64,000 nt of DNA from Salvelinus alpinus (taxonomy: Eukaryota > Chordata > Actinopteri > Salmoniformes > Salmonidae), in contig NC_092122.1 of NCBI RefSeq assembly GCF_045679555.1, positions 9,977,602 through 10,041,601 on the forward strand. Reading direction: 5' to 3'. Shown one piece after another: positions 11,930 to 23,900 of the stretch; position 1 is the first letter of the stretch; each line of letters opens with the position of its first letter. The notes beneath the pieces were generated by a model, which worked only from the letters and a program-made list of their open reading frames with translations, searched no databases and was not told where the DNA came from. Position numbers and translations under genes: made by a program.

Positions 11930-12095
11930 ATGCACATATTGTTAATATTCGCCTGTTGTGGAATTGTTAGATATTACCTGTTAGATATTGCTGCACTGTC
12001 GGATCTAGAAGTACAAGCATTTCACTACACTCGCAACATCTGCTAACCATGTGTATCTGACCAATACAATTTGTGTGCGATCAAATAAAACATTC
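11930..12095 (+). mobile_element. LINE 3' tail fragment
   Basis: Contains the ATTGCTGCACTGTCGGA and CATTTCACTACACTCGCA blocks and ends in a CAATACAATTTG-type tail. The same tail is better preserved at 15358-15806 and, reversed, at 13885-14165. Confidence 0.7.
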
Positions 12096-13884
12096 CTCAA
12101 ACATTTGAAGATAGGCCTAAGTGGGCAATAGGCTAATATGGTTAGCAAGTTTAGCGCAAAGGGAGTGCGACACAGACTGTGAAATGACCTGGATACTGCA
12201 GCCCTGTAGTCTGCTCAGCATATTAATTAAACATGGAAACCATAGAGAGGGAGAAACATATGTGTTTTACACAGAGAGAGAGAGAGAGAGTCAATGAAGA
12301 GCGAAGAAGAAAAAGATGGGGTGGCAAGGAGAAGTCACTGACAGAAAGAGAGAAGGAGAAAGAAAGTGATTGAGACATGAGGTGGTTGAGTGAGGGATAG
12401 TGTTGACAGAGAGAAGGAGAGAGAGATTGAGAGGAAAGGATGGAAGAGGAAGAGAGATTTAATTACTGTTCTTGTTACTCAGTGACCACAGTGGTTTGGA
12501 ATAGGGAGCCTGCCTATTACTGTCAACACAGCAGGGCCAGAATACACACACACACACACACACACCTACGCACAGCACACACATGCACAGCACGCACACA
12601 CACATGCGCAGAATACCGAACTCACACACTAGCACCTAAATTGACTTCTAAAAGCCTGATCTGACTTCCTTTTCCAAACTATAACAGAACAGACTATTCC
12701 ATTTGTGTTTACATAGAATAGTGCCACGCACCGTTTCCTTATGGTGAGCTCACAGGACATTAAGAGGTACATTTTTCCCTTGAATGTCACAAAAAGTCTC
12801 CAAAGCACCGTAATATCCCTTTATATACAATAACATGTAAATGATCTGAGCCATTGAAAACAACCAGAGACAGTTAGATAAGAGATGTCTGTTGAGTGCA
12901 GAGCTGTAGTGGGAGGGCATGGGTGGGCGGGGTATTAGGGTGAAGGGATTTATCTAAGCTGTTTTCACCTTTGGCTAGGAGACAGCAGATATACACACAC
13001 ACACATGGTTTTTGGTCTAGGCTAACACTGGTCCTCACGGGTGTAGTTTGTCTCATCTATAGTGGGGGGGGGGGTCTGGGCAGCCTTTGTTCATTGATTT
13101 AATTTCCTCTAATCATAGTTCTGGATCTGACAGGGCTCATTAGTGTGTGTGTGCGCGCGTGTGCGTGTGTGTGTGTGTGTGTTTCCGCCCCGGAGACCAA
13201 GGCAGAGCGGCCTAAATAACATTAACATTTACACCAGCACACTAATAACACTGCAGCATAATAATCACCACATTCATTTTGCATTACAGCTATACCACAC
13301 AATGCCTCCTATAACAAGAAATGGCTTCATAACAAATCGCTAACATAAGCCCAGTAATTACCTAAAATCTTAATATCAAAACACTAAACATTAGAGAGAC
13401 TACACAACCCAGCTTTGCTTGACTCAAATGAACTCTACCACACTAGTTTTAATTCATCAGCAGACTCAGACTCAATTTACATGATCTAGTTATTATAGCC
13501 TGGGTACTGCTTGGGGGCATTTACATTTGCACTTATTGCTGTAGAACAACACAATGCATCTTACCAGAAGGCCTACATTGTACTATGCACTACATGCACT
13601 ACTACCACATCGGTAAAACAATTCTAAATTAGTTTTAATTTGAAAGTAAAACATATCCCATGAGAAAGAGACAAAGGAAAAGAAAGAGATGAAAAACAGC
13701 CTTAGTCATATATTACAACTCCAGTGAAGAGTGATGAAAAGAGAGAGAGGAACAGATTATGACAACTGGAGAGAGAGAGAGAGAGGGGGGGGGAGAGAGA
13801 GAGAGAGGGGAGAGGGAATATGGGTCAGAGCTGAGTTTAGTGACCAAAGCTCAGTGAGGTTGTGAGAAAGTAACTCTATAATAA
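12096..13884. other. Intergenic with microsatellites
   Basis: No gene seen. GA-rich stretches at 12273-12440 and 13740-13815, CA at 12543-12605, GT at 13145-13180. Short open frames over these are low-complexity. Confidence 0.6.
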
Positions 13885-14165
13885 TAAAAATCTAATGTTA
13901 TTGGCCGCATACACATAGGTATTTTGCAGATGTTATCGCGAGTGTCGTGAAATACTTATGTTTCCCGATCTCTAACAGTGCAGTAATACCTGACAATACT
14001 AAATAAAACACGCAAATCCCCAAAAGAAAAAGAAAGGAATTAAGAAATATAGAAATATTAGAACGAGCAATGTCAGAGTCCGGAATATAAATATACAATA
14101 TATGTATATGATGGTGTGTATTGACATTATGGACAGTATATATTATATGACTCACCCAAATGTAC
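13885..14165 (-). mobile_element. LINE 3' tail fragment
   Basis: Reversed, it carries the same AGTGCAGTAATACC/CACTGTT and CTATGTGTATG tail blocks as 15358-15806. It is diverged and 5' truncated. Confidence 0.6.
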
Positions 14166-15357
14166 ACGCACACACCGTGGTATAAAAGCACACCACTACT
14201 ATAAGCATGGAAAAACACTGTCTGGAAGTGAGCTCAAGTGAATCAATGATTTCCCCATCTAAATCACAAGCTACACCAGTGCATAGAGATCAAACCTATC
14301 ATCTGTGATCGGATAAGGAAATAAATAAATAAAACATTCTGTCGTTCATTGATTGGGATGGATTTACCCTAAACACAAATTGCTGTGTCGGCCTTCATTC
14401 TCAGACGAATAATGGAGCAAGATTGGTGAGAGGGAGCAGGTTGCAAGATAAATAGAATGGAGCCTACCTTTTATTTTTTTACCTCTATTTTTATTTATTT
14501 TTACCTGTTCCCTTTTCCGATGATCTCTTGAACCATGGAAGTATCTAACCATGCGGACATGTCCGATGAAATCAATGGATATCCAGCACCAACAAATTAC
14601 CTACACGTGAAAGAAAGAAGATAAACTGAAGGAATTCATGTACATTTGAACTCTGGTGAACTCTGCAGCATGTAGGAGAGACAACAGCACCACCTAGTGC
14701 AACGTCTAGGACAGAAACAGAGATATACACGAATCTGCCGATGTGACTTCAACATGTAAAAAAAAAAAAACTAATCGAACTCTTTTGTAACAACACAATT
14801 GTCAAACACATTTACCAATTGTTGTATTGGTCATAATAGTCGTTTTTGTTTTGTTTATTTATTACATATCGGTATTGTCGAATAAACATATCTGAAAAGA
14901 CGGTGGTCATGTAACATCAGTATGACATGAGCAGTGTGTGCATTTAAAGGTCGACCAGCCAGGAAGTTGAGGTAGCTAGCCTAGCTATGTTACCATCATA
15001 ATGGGATAGTATAAGATAACCTGCATGTTGAATGAAAGCATGACTACTTTTAAAGAGTTCTGTCATTACGCATAAAAACGTCTGCATCTAAATCAGGTAG
15101 GTTTTAGGCTTAGCCAGATAGCCAGCCACTCAAGCTGGACATAATGATGTCATCCAATGATGCAGTTTAGCTTGAATCGCCTACTAGTCACAGTTTCTAA
15201 CCCTGTATTGTCATGGTAGTAGTACTGTGTGGTATGGTTTGACAGGGCCAGGACAATTACAGAGCTAAATCCTGTGGTGTTATTAGACTGAATGAGCATC
15301 AAGGACAACAACCACCCGAGCCACTGCCTGTTCACACTGTTATCATCCAGAAGGCAA
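14166..15357. other. Intergenic, nothing recognised
   Basis: AT-rich, no exon or repeat I can name. An upstream non-coding exon of sco2 could lie here, since an acceptor is seen just before its start, but I cannot point to it. Confidence 0.4.
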
Positions 15358-15806
15358 GGTTAGTACAGGTGCGTCAACGCTGGGACTGAAAGATTGAGAA
15401 ACAGATTCTATCTCAAGGCCATCAGACTGCTAAACAGCAATCACTAACTCAGAGAGACTGCTGCCTACATTGAGACCCAATCAATGGACACTTTAATAAA
15501 TGGATCACTAGTCACTTTAATTAAACAATGCCACATTAAATAATGTTTACAAATCTTACATTACTCATATCACATGTATATACTGTATTTTATACCATCT
15601 ACTGCACCTTGCCTATGACACTCGGCCATCGCTCATCCTTATATGTACATATTCTCATTCACCCAATTAGATGTGTGAATTATGTAGTTGTTGGGGTATT
15701 GTTAGATTATTTGTTATATATTACTGCACTGTCGGAACTAGAGGCACAAACATTTCACTACACTCGCATTAACATCTGTGTATGTGACCAATAAAATTCG
15801 ATTTGA
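15358..15806 (+). mobile_element. 5'-truncated L2-group LINE, 3' end
   Basis: Begins within the LINE C-terminal coding part (AGGCCATCAGACTGCTAAACAG) and continues through the non-coding 3' region to the CAATAAAATTCGATTTGA tail at about 15789-15806. It ends about 240 bp upstream of the sco2 start codon. Confidence 0.8.
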
Positions 15807-15866
15807 ATGGGCTGGTTTGCCTTGGGAACACATAGCTTGCTTACATTCTCACTTTTCTGGTTTCCC

Positions 15867-15999
15867 CTAGTTACCACAGCCACAAAGTCAAAATTGGCTA
15901 TATCTTAAAAACGCATAAAAAAATTTGGTTAGGTTTAACACTCAAATTTTAAGAAGGTAAATTGTAGAAATAGACAGGGTTTGTGGCTGTGGTGACTAG
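15867..15999. mobile_element. Short MITE with 20-bp terminal inverted repeats
   Basis: 133 bp bounded by CTAGTTACCACAGCCACAAA and the reverse complement of CTAGTCACCACAGCCACAAA (one mismatch). No coding capacity. It lies directly before the polypyrimidine tract and AG acceptor (16032-16033) of the sco2 exon. DNA-transposon origin is inferred from the termini. Confidence 0.7.
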
Positions 16000-16048
16000 T
16001 GATGACCCTTTATTCTCAACCCTCCCCCTCTAGGTTTGCTGGGGAAGT

Positions 16049-17005
16049 ATGCTGTGTCTAGAGAGAAGGATGCTGGGACTTGTAGGCTTCATAGGGAGTG
16101 ACCTCCATGCTACATCTGGGAGACTCCTGAGATGCACCTTGAGGTCTTCAACAGTCCAACAGACTTCTGGCTCCACACACCACCCCCAGAGGGTGTGGCT
16201 CTCCTCACAGGCACCCCTCTGTGGACACCATACCCCTAAACATAGGACAGGGCTCTATGGCCCTTTTACACACCCGCAACAGACACTGGGGAGTTCCCGT
16301 GGCCCCTTCTCCCTACCCCTTTTCACCCAGAGGGTCGCCCTCTCCCAGGGACCCAACACCTCCACAGCCAAGATCAGGCTGCGAACGCGGCTGGTGGTCA
16401 CCCTGCTGTTCGGCGGGGGTCTGCTTGGCACCTGGTGGTACTTGCGTAACGAGAAGCAGCAAAATCACAGAATGCAGCGTATAGAGCAGTTGAAAAAGGT
16501 GGCCCTGGGCCAGGGAGACTTCAGCCTCCTCGACCACAGGGGGCACCGCAGGACCAAGAGAGACTTCCTGGGTAGCTGGGTGCTCCTCTACTTTGGCTTC
16601 ACCCACTGCCCTGACATCTGCCCCGATGAGCTGGATAAGATATCTGCTGTGGTCAGCGCTCTGGACAAGGACCGGTCTCTCCCCGCGGTCCAACCGCTGT
16701 TTGTGACGGTCGACCCGGAACGAGACAACGTGGCGGCCCTGGAGAGGTACGTGAAGGACTTCCACCCCCGGCTGATCGGCCTGACGGGTACCCCAGAGGA
16801 GGTGAAGGTGGCGGGGAAGGACTACAGGGTGTACGCCAGCCCTGGACCTAAGGATGAGGACGGGGACTATATAGTGGACCACACCATCCTCATCTACCTG
16901 GTCAACCCAGATGGACTGTTCCTGGACTATTACAACAGGATGAAGGACGACGTGCAGATTGCTGAGAGCGTCAGGAACCATATGAAGAGCTACGTCAAAC
17001 TCTGA
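16049..17005 (+). CDS. sco2: SCO2, cytochrome c oxidase assembly copper chaperone
   Basis: 318 codons in one exon; human SCO2 is also coded by one exon. It delivers copper to the Cu(A) site of COX2 and acts as a thiol-disulfide reductase in the mitochondrial inner membrane. Residues 1-105 are basic and Ser/Thr-rich, fitting a mitochondrial presequence. Residues 115-131 form one hydrophobic segment ([17 protein letters not shown]). The thioredoxin-like domain follows, with the copper-binding CPDIC (Cys187, Cys191) in [12 protein letters not shown] and the partner His278 in YIVDHTI. The VTVDPERD and DYYNRMKDD blocks are also family marks. The N-terminal part is longer than in mammals. An AG acceptor at 16032-16033 suggests an upstream non-coding exon. 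SCO2 rather than SCO1 is chosen because the neighbour is ncaph2 in convergent orientation, as in human. Confidence 0.93.
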   Translation: MLCLERRMLGLVGFIGSDLHATSGRLLRCTLRSSTVQQTSGSTHHPQRVWLSSQAPLCGHHTPKHRTGLYGPFTHPQQTLGSSRGPFSLPLFTQRVALSQGPNTSTAKIRLRTRLVVTLLFGGGLLGTWWYLRNEKQQNHRMQRIEQLKKVALGQGDFSLLDHRGHRRTKRDFLGSWVLLYFGFTHCPDICPDELDKISAVVSALDKDRSLPAVQPLFVTVDPERDNVAALERYVKDFHPRLIGLTGTPEEVKVAGKDYRVYASPGPKDEDGDYIVDHTILIYLVNPDGLFLDYYNRMKDDVQIAESVRNHMKSYVKL

Positions 17006-17178
17006 GTGAATGACGGTAACCACACCAACAAGACTGTATCAAAGACCTATAGTATGTTACACTTAAGCTGAACCCAATGTCCAGATAACAGAAATGAGGC
17101 CCTGTGAATTATTCTCAAACCAGACTGGACCACAACAATATGGACGCTTCATCGAGGCTATGATGATTCTGTGTGTGC

Positions 17179-17343
17179 AATAAATTGCTTTTGTCCGACA
17201 CCAATAATGGTTAGGATATGAAATTGTCTTTATACTAGTCTTTTGTCAAGGGCACTACAATCACTGGTATAGTCACTAGTAGGTGTTGCAATATTGAAAG
17301 TGTCTTCATATAATCTTTGTAAAATCTACATGCTCGTTTTATT
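17179..17343. other. Facing poly(A) signals of sco2 and ncaph2
   Basis: AATAAA at 17179-17184 (+) lies 174 bp after the sco2 stop. AATAAA on the minus strand at 17338-17343 lies about 600 bp after the ncaph2 stop. The two genes therefore seem to end roughly 150 bp apart without overlapping. Confidence 0.6.
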
Positions 17344-17948
17344 TTATACACATTTTTGGCCGTTGTAAAAAAAAATATATAATTTCCTTACAAACCAGTG
17401 AAGCAATTTCCCAATTTAGGTTGTTCGCTTGAATGAAAGAAAAAATGATTACGTTTTTGTTAAAAGTCCTCTCATCTGATATAGAAAATGTATGAGTTCT
17501 ACACCACTTGGACAAACATGCAAATAAAAAGCAACATATACAATTGTCATGGATACGAAGGCAAACATTGTGAACAGGGTGATAATTCTTAGGGTATGTT
17601 GGTAGTGTTGACTGACCCTGAGTGCCACATCTGGTAAAAAATAGTGTAGATGCAGGTGAATGAGATAAAAATGAGATTATTTCTCTTGACAGAACCAGAG
17701 GAATACACACAGACGAGACATACAGAGGACAGAGACAAAGATCAAACAATAGACAGGAGGTTGAAATTAAATAAGAGCAAGTACGTGAGGAGAGAATGGG
17801 TGCAGCCAGGTTGTTGATAGAGCAGGTCAGTACCAGTGGTCCGGTAGGCACAAGTGGCGTCACACACAGGAGTGCGTACGACGTTTCAGAGTAATGGGTC
17901 TCTAGTCCCCACTGAGTCTGTAGGAGACAAGAGCGCGCACACACAGGA

Positions 17949-20900
17949 TCAGGAGATGAATGAGTCGGAGGTTGCTGCGGGGGCTTTCTTGAATCGTTGG
18001 TTGGCCCGGTGTTTGCTGAGCAGAGTGAGTCCCATGGTGTCGATGCTTTCCTCGAGACCCTCACTCCTGTCGACCTCCACTGTGTAGTCGTTGGCCTGAA
18101 GAGGAGAGAGCATGATAATAACCTGATGGCACAGTGTCCTGATGGTAGAGTAATGGGAGTTACTGTAGACAAATACACCTTGAACTAGAAGCTATCGAAC
18201 TCATTTGTCATACAATTAAAATCAAGTATCTCTAAATATCAAGTGTTCAGTGTCAAGACTAAACTCCAGACAGTGGCTGATTACACTCGATTAGATTGTG
18301 CTGCATTCAATTCATTCAAATCACACACACTCACCAGTTGAAGGGAAGCCAGCATGTACTTGCAAGCCTCGAAGTTGTCCATGCCGTGGACTATAGAGGA
18401 GAAGGTCCTCCTCTGGCCCACACTGCTCAAAGCTGCTACGATCCTGTCCCCATAGTCATGGATGTCAAAGGTAGCACGCACCTCCTACAGAGACATGGGG
18501 TCAGGAGGTTTAGCCAACAGATCGCATCACACCACACTAGAAATCACCAACGGGGTGAACAATGATATCATTTTTTATTATTTTTTATTTATTTAACCTT
18601 TATTTAACCAGGTAGGCAAATTGAGAACACGTTCTCATTTACAATTGCGACCTGGCCAAGATAAAGCAAAGCAGTTCGACACATAGAACAACACATAGTT
18701 ACACATGGAGTAAAACAAACATATAGTCAATAATACAGTGAAAAAAATAAAAAATAAGTCTATATACAATGTGAGCAAGTGAGGTGAGATAAGGGAGGTG
18801 AAGGCAAACAAATATATGTATAAATAAATAAAAATATAAAAGGCCATGGAGGCGAAGTGAGTACAACACAGCAAGTAAAAAAAAAACTTTAAAAAAAAAC
18901 AATGGAATGGTTGGTTTGCAGTGGAAGAAAGTGCAAAGTAGAGACAGAAATAATGGGGTGCAAAGGAGCAAAATAAATTAATAAATAAATACAGTAGGTA
19001 AAGAGGTAGTTGTTTGGGCTAAATTGTAGATGGGTTATGTACAGGTGCAGTAATCTATGAGCTGCTCTGACAGCTGGTGCTTAAAGCTAGTGAGGGAGAT
19101 AGGTGTTTCCAGTTTCAGAGATTTAGAATAGAATAGAATAGAATAGATACTTGATCTACAGCAAAATGTCTGGAAAGTATGTCATTGAATCTTACCTGAT
19201 AGGTGAGTTCCGGTCGTATTTTGTCCTCCCATTCCTTCACTCTTTTCGACAGTGCCGTCTCCTGGGCATAACCCTGGGAGTTCACCAGGAACTGCTCCTG
19301 AAATATGAAGGAAGTGGGGGGGACATCAGGAACATCAGTGACTAGCTACACAGAACCCTCTAGTATTCCTCTCTGGAACATGACCCAGAAAGACTGGCTC
19401 ATTGAGACCGTGTATACGTACCACACTCTTCTTCACCAGGTCTTCGTAACTCAGTCCGTCCATGTCCGCCCCTGGCAGCAACAGAAACATTGTAAACATA
19501 CTCAGAACTATACCATCTTTGCCTGGTTTTCACATCTGTGTTTTGTATTGTCAAGTAACATATCATTGTGGAGTGACACTAATACATTAGTCCAACTCTA
19601 CAGTCACACAGTCGAGACCTCATGGCTCTGTTTACACCTTGCCTTAAAATATGTGCAGTTAATAGCAGGAGTGAATGTGGTCTGAGAGATAGAAAGACAG
19701 ACAGGACAGTGTCTACCTGGTACAAAGTCCTGTCCACTCAGGAAGTCAGCCGGGGCTTCATCAGTCAAAGGGTCATGTTCGTTGTCAGAGAGGTCATCGA
19801 GCAGGCCTAGCAGGTCGTGGTGTCTGAGGCCCTCTAACTCCTCCTCCCGCTCTTCTCTCTCGTCCAGCTGCAGGTACGTCCTTCTCAGCTCCTCGTCAGA
19901 CACAAACACACCCTGTAAGGGCAAAAGGTTGTCTGTTCAGGACATGAAAACAGAAACAAATGCGTCGTGCAGCATGACCCATAGCAGTACAAACACTTAC
20001 TGTTTTTCCAAGAATGCTCTTCCGGGTCTTCAGCTTGTCTTTCATTTTACTCATATAGATGTAGTTTAAGTCTGTAACAGAAACACCACTTGCTGTAAGC
20101 GCCAAATAAGAGGGTTCAAAAGATAACGCCTCTATCTCCTGTCATTTAGTTATGAGATCCACCCTTACCTGTATACGTGGGTCCATTCTTTAGCCTGGGT
20201 TCACGGGGGTCATCTACAACAAGAGGAGGCATTTGTCAGGTATATTCCATCCTAGTCACAGTCTTCATAAAAACACCAACACACACTACTTACAGGTGCC
20301 AGTGTACCAGGTCCAGAAGTCTTGCAACGCAGCGGGGCCTTTCCTTTTCCGCTTCCTAGAATCATCAAGACCCGGAGGAACCTTTAAACATCTTCCTATG
20401 GTGAAAGAACACACATTTAACACAGACAGGCCCGCTCATAGAAAATACACGGATATCCTCTCAGTGAGTAAGAGTCAGTTGGACAGCATCTCATCGATAG
20501 GAAAATGTTTCCTCACCTGTTTTCAAAGGCTTGTCCTCGCAGACTGTATCATAAAGGTCATGTAACCTCCACATGTTTGCCTGCATCACAACAATCATTA
20601 CATCACAAAGACGACAACAAAAAACTAAGTGCGTACTAGAATGATTATTTTCCATCTCGAAATATATGGTGGTTTATCCACCGTGTCTGTGGTTGTGATG
20701 GGTAACCGTACCATCTGGGCCCTCTCCTCCTCCTTCCTCTGTTTCTTCTGCTCCTCCTCAGAGAGCTGGACTCCTCCCCTCTCCCTCAACACCCTCCCTT
20801 CACTGGGGGCCTGGGAGAGAACAAGTTAGAACACACGGATACAAGACATCAATAAACAGAACACATGATAATACAAAATCATACACAATTCAACACAAGG

Positions 20901-23900
20901 TCCCATAAAAGGGCTACAATAAAGGGGTTACTAGCTGCAATGGAACTAGGCATGTGTGAAACCTACGGTTCCTATGCAGGTATGTATGTATATACAGTGC
21001 ATTTGGAAAGTATTCAGACCCCTTGTCTTATTCCACATTTTGTTGTGTTTCTGCCTGAATTCAAAATCTATTAAATACCCCATAATGACAAAGTACATTT
21101 TTTTAATTGAAAATGAAATACAGAAATATCTCATTTATATAAGTATTCACACTCCTGAGTTAACACGTTAGAATCACCTTTGGCAGCGATTATAGATGTA
21201 AGTATTTTTGGGTAAGTATCTAAGCGCTTTGCACACCTGGATTATACAATATTTGCCAATAATTATTTTCTAAATTCTTCAAGCTCTGTCAGATTGGTTG
21301 TTGATCATTGCTAGACAACCATTTTCATGTCTTGCCTTAGATCTACAAGCAGATTTAAGTCAAAAATTTAATTCAGCCACTCAGGAAGATTCAGTGTCAT
21401 CTTAGTAAGCAACTCCAGTGTAGATTTGGCCTTGTGTTTTAGGTTATTGTCCTAATGAAAGGGGAATTAATCTCCCAGTGTCTGGGGATATTCAATGTCT
21501 GCTTTTTATTTATTTTTTACCCATCTACCAATAGGTGACCTTTGCGAGGCATTGGAAACCTCCCTGGTCTTTGTGGTTGAATCTGTGTTTGAAATTCACT
21601 GCTCGACTGAGCGACCTTACAGATAATTGTCTGTGTGGGGTACAGAGATGAGGTAGTCATTAAAAATCCTGCTAAACACTATTGTAACACACAGAGTGAA
21701 TCCATGCAACTTAAGTGACTAGACTCACTCCAATTTGCGTAATGCCCTAACAGATCCACAGATGATGCAATCTCTATTGCACTCCGCACTGCCCTTTCCC
21801 ACCTGGACAAAAGGAACACCTATGTGAGAATACTATTCATTGACTACAGCTCAGCGTTCAACACCATAGTGCCCTCAAAGCTCATCAATAAGCTAAGGAC
21901 CCTGGGACTAAACACCTCCCTCTGCAACTGGATCCTGGACTTCCTGATGGGCCGCCACGCTAATCCTCAACACAGTGGCCCCTCAGGTGTCCGTGCTCAG
22001 TCCCCTCCTGTACTCCCTGTTCACTCATGACTCCACGGCCAGGCACGACTCCAACACCATCATTAAGTTTGCCGATGACACAACAGTGGTAGGCCTGATC
22101 ACCGACAACAACGAGACAGCCTATAGGGAGGAGGTCAGAGACCTGGCCGTGTGGTGCCAGGACAACAACCTCTCCCTCAACGTGATCAAGACAAAGGAGA
22201 TGATTGTGGACTACATGAAAAAGGTGACCGAGCACGCCCCCAATCTCAAGGACGGGGCTGTAGTGGAGCAAGTTGAGAGCTTTAAGTTCCTTGGTGTTCA
22301 CATCTCCAAAAAACGAACATGGTCCAAGCACACCAAGACAGTCGTGAAGAGGGCACGACAAAACCGATTCCCCCTCACAAGACTGAAAAGATTTGGCATG
22401 GGTCCTCAGATCCTCAAAAGGTTCTACAGCTGCACCATCGAGAGCATCCTGACTGGTTGCATCACTGCCTGGTATGGCAAATGCTCGGCCTCCAACCGCA
22501 AGGCTCTACAGAGGGTAGTGCGTACGGCCCAGTACATCACTGGGGCCAAGCTTCCTGCCATCCAGGACCTCTATACCAGGCAGTGTCAGAGGAAGGCCCT
22601 AAAAATTGCTAGATAACAGCTAAAGTTACATTATAACATATCCGTTAGGTGCTAGACTCCAGCCACCCGAGTCATAGACTGTTCTCTCTGCTACCACACG
22701 GCAAGCGGTACCGGAGCACCAAGTCTAGGTCCAAGAAGCTTCTAAACAGCTTCTACCCCCAAGCCATAAGACTCTTGAACATCTAATCAAATGGCCACCC
22801 AGACTATTTGCATTGCCCCCCCATTACACCACTGCTACTCTCTTTTGTTATCATCTAGCATCACTCTGTTGTTATCATCACTTTAATAACTCTACCTACA
22901 TGTACATATTACCTCAACTAACCAGAGCCCCCACACATTGACTCTGTACCGGTACCCCCCTGTAGATAGTCTCGCTATTGTTATTTTACTGCTGCTCTTT
23001 AATTACTCGTTCCTTTTATTTCTTATTATTTATTTTTTACTGCATTGTTGGTTAGGGACTCGTCAGTAAGCATTTCACTAAGGTGTTGTATTTCATTTAA
23101 TTTCACCTGTTGTATTTGGCACGAATACAATTTGATTAGCAGATTTTTACTCCTGAACTTAGGCTTGCCATAACAAAGGGCTTGAATACTTATTGACTCA
23201 AAACATTTCAGCTTTTCATTTTTTAATAATTTATAAACATTTCGAAAAACATAATTCTACTTTGACATTATGAGGTATTGTGTGTTTTAAATTGAGGCTG
23301 TGACAACAAAATGTGGAAAAAGTCAAGGGGTGTGAATCCTTTCTGAAGGCAATATATATCTATATATATGTGTAGGAGTATGTGCGTGTGTGTGTGTAAG
23401 AGAGAGATATTTCTACGTTCCTACCTGGTGTCTGTCAATATGTTTCTCAGGTCCCTGGTCCATCTCCATCCCGTTGTCCTCCAGGGGCAGGAAGTTCTCC
23501 GCACCGCCATCACCACCATCGTCCCCGGCAACACCCGACATGGCATCCCCTGCTGCAAGCTCTGCGTCATCTGGACACACAACAACAATAAGGAAGTCAA
23601 CACTCGGCCATAGCTTAGAAATACACATTAAAGAACTGTATATTCCATTTGAGCTGGTCCTGGCAACATGGTATGGGATTTAGTGCTCTGTTGGAGGCAA
23701 AACGCATCACAAACGCTCACAGAGAAACCAAATCTATGGTGTGTTATCTATGATCAGTCAGCTATTTTGGCTTGACTACAGTTGTGTACAGTGTATAGAC
23801 CTAGACACAGTAATGTACAACTGTCAATATACTGTATCCATCTCTAAATGCCTCTCTACCTTGGTGCCCGAAGAAGGTGACGGGGGCCAGGGGTGCATCA

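Noticed and set aside
16313-17023. 236-codon open frame antisense to sco2
   Set aside because: It is the mirror of a GC-rich conserved coding exon. No motif or start context of its own.
17339-18178. 279-codon open frame on the minus strand over the ncaph2 3' end
   Set aside because: It overlaps the last coding exon in another frame and then runs through the 3' UTR. The true frame stops at 17949.
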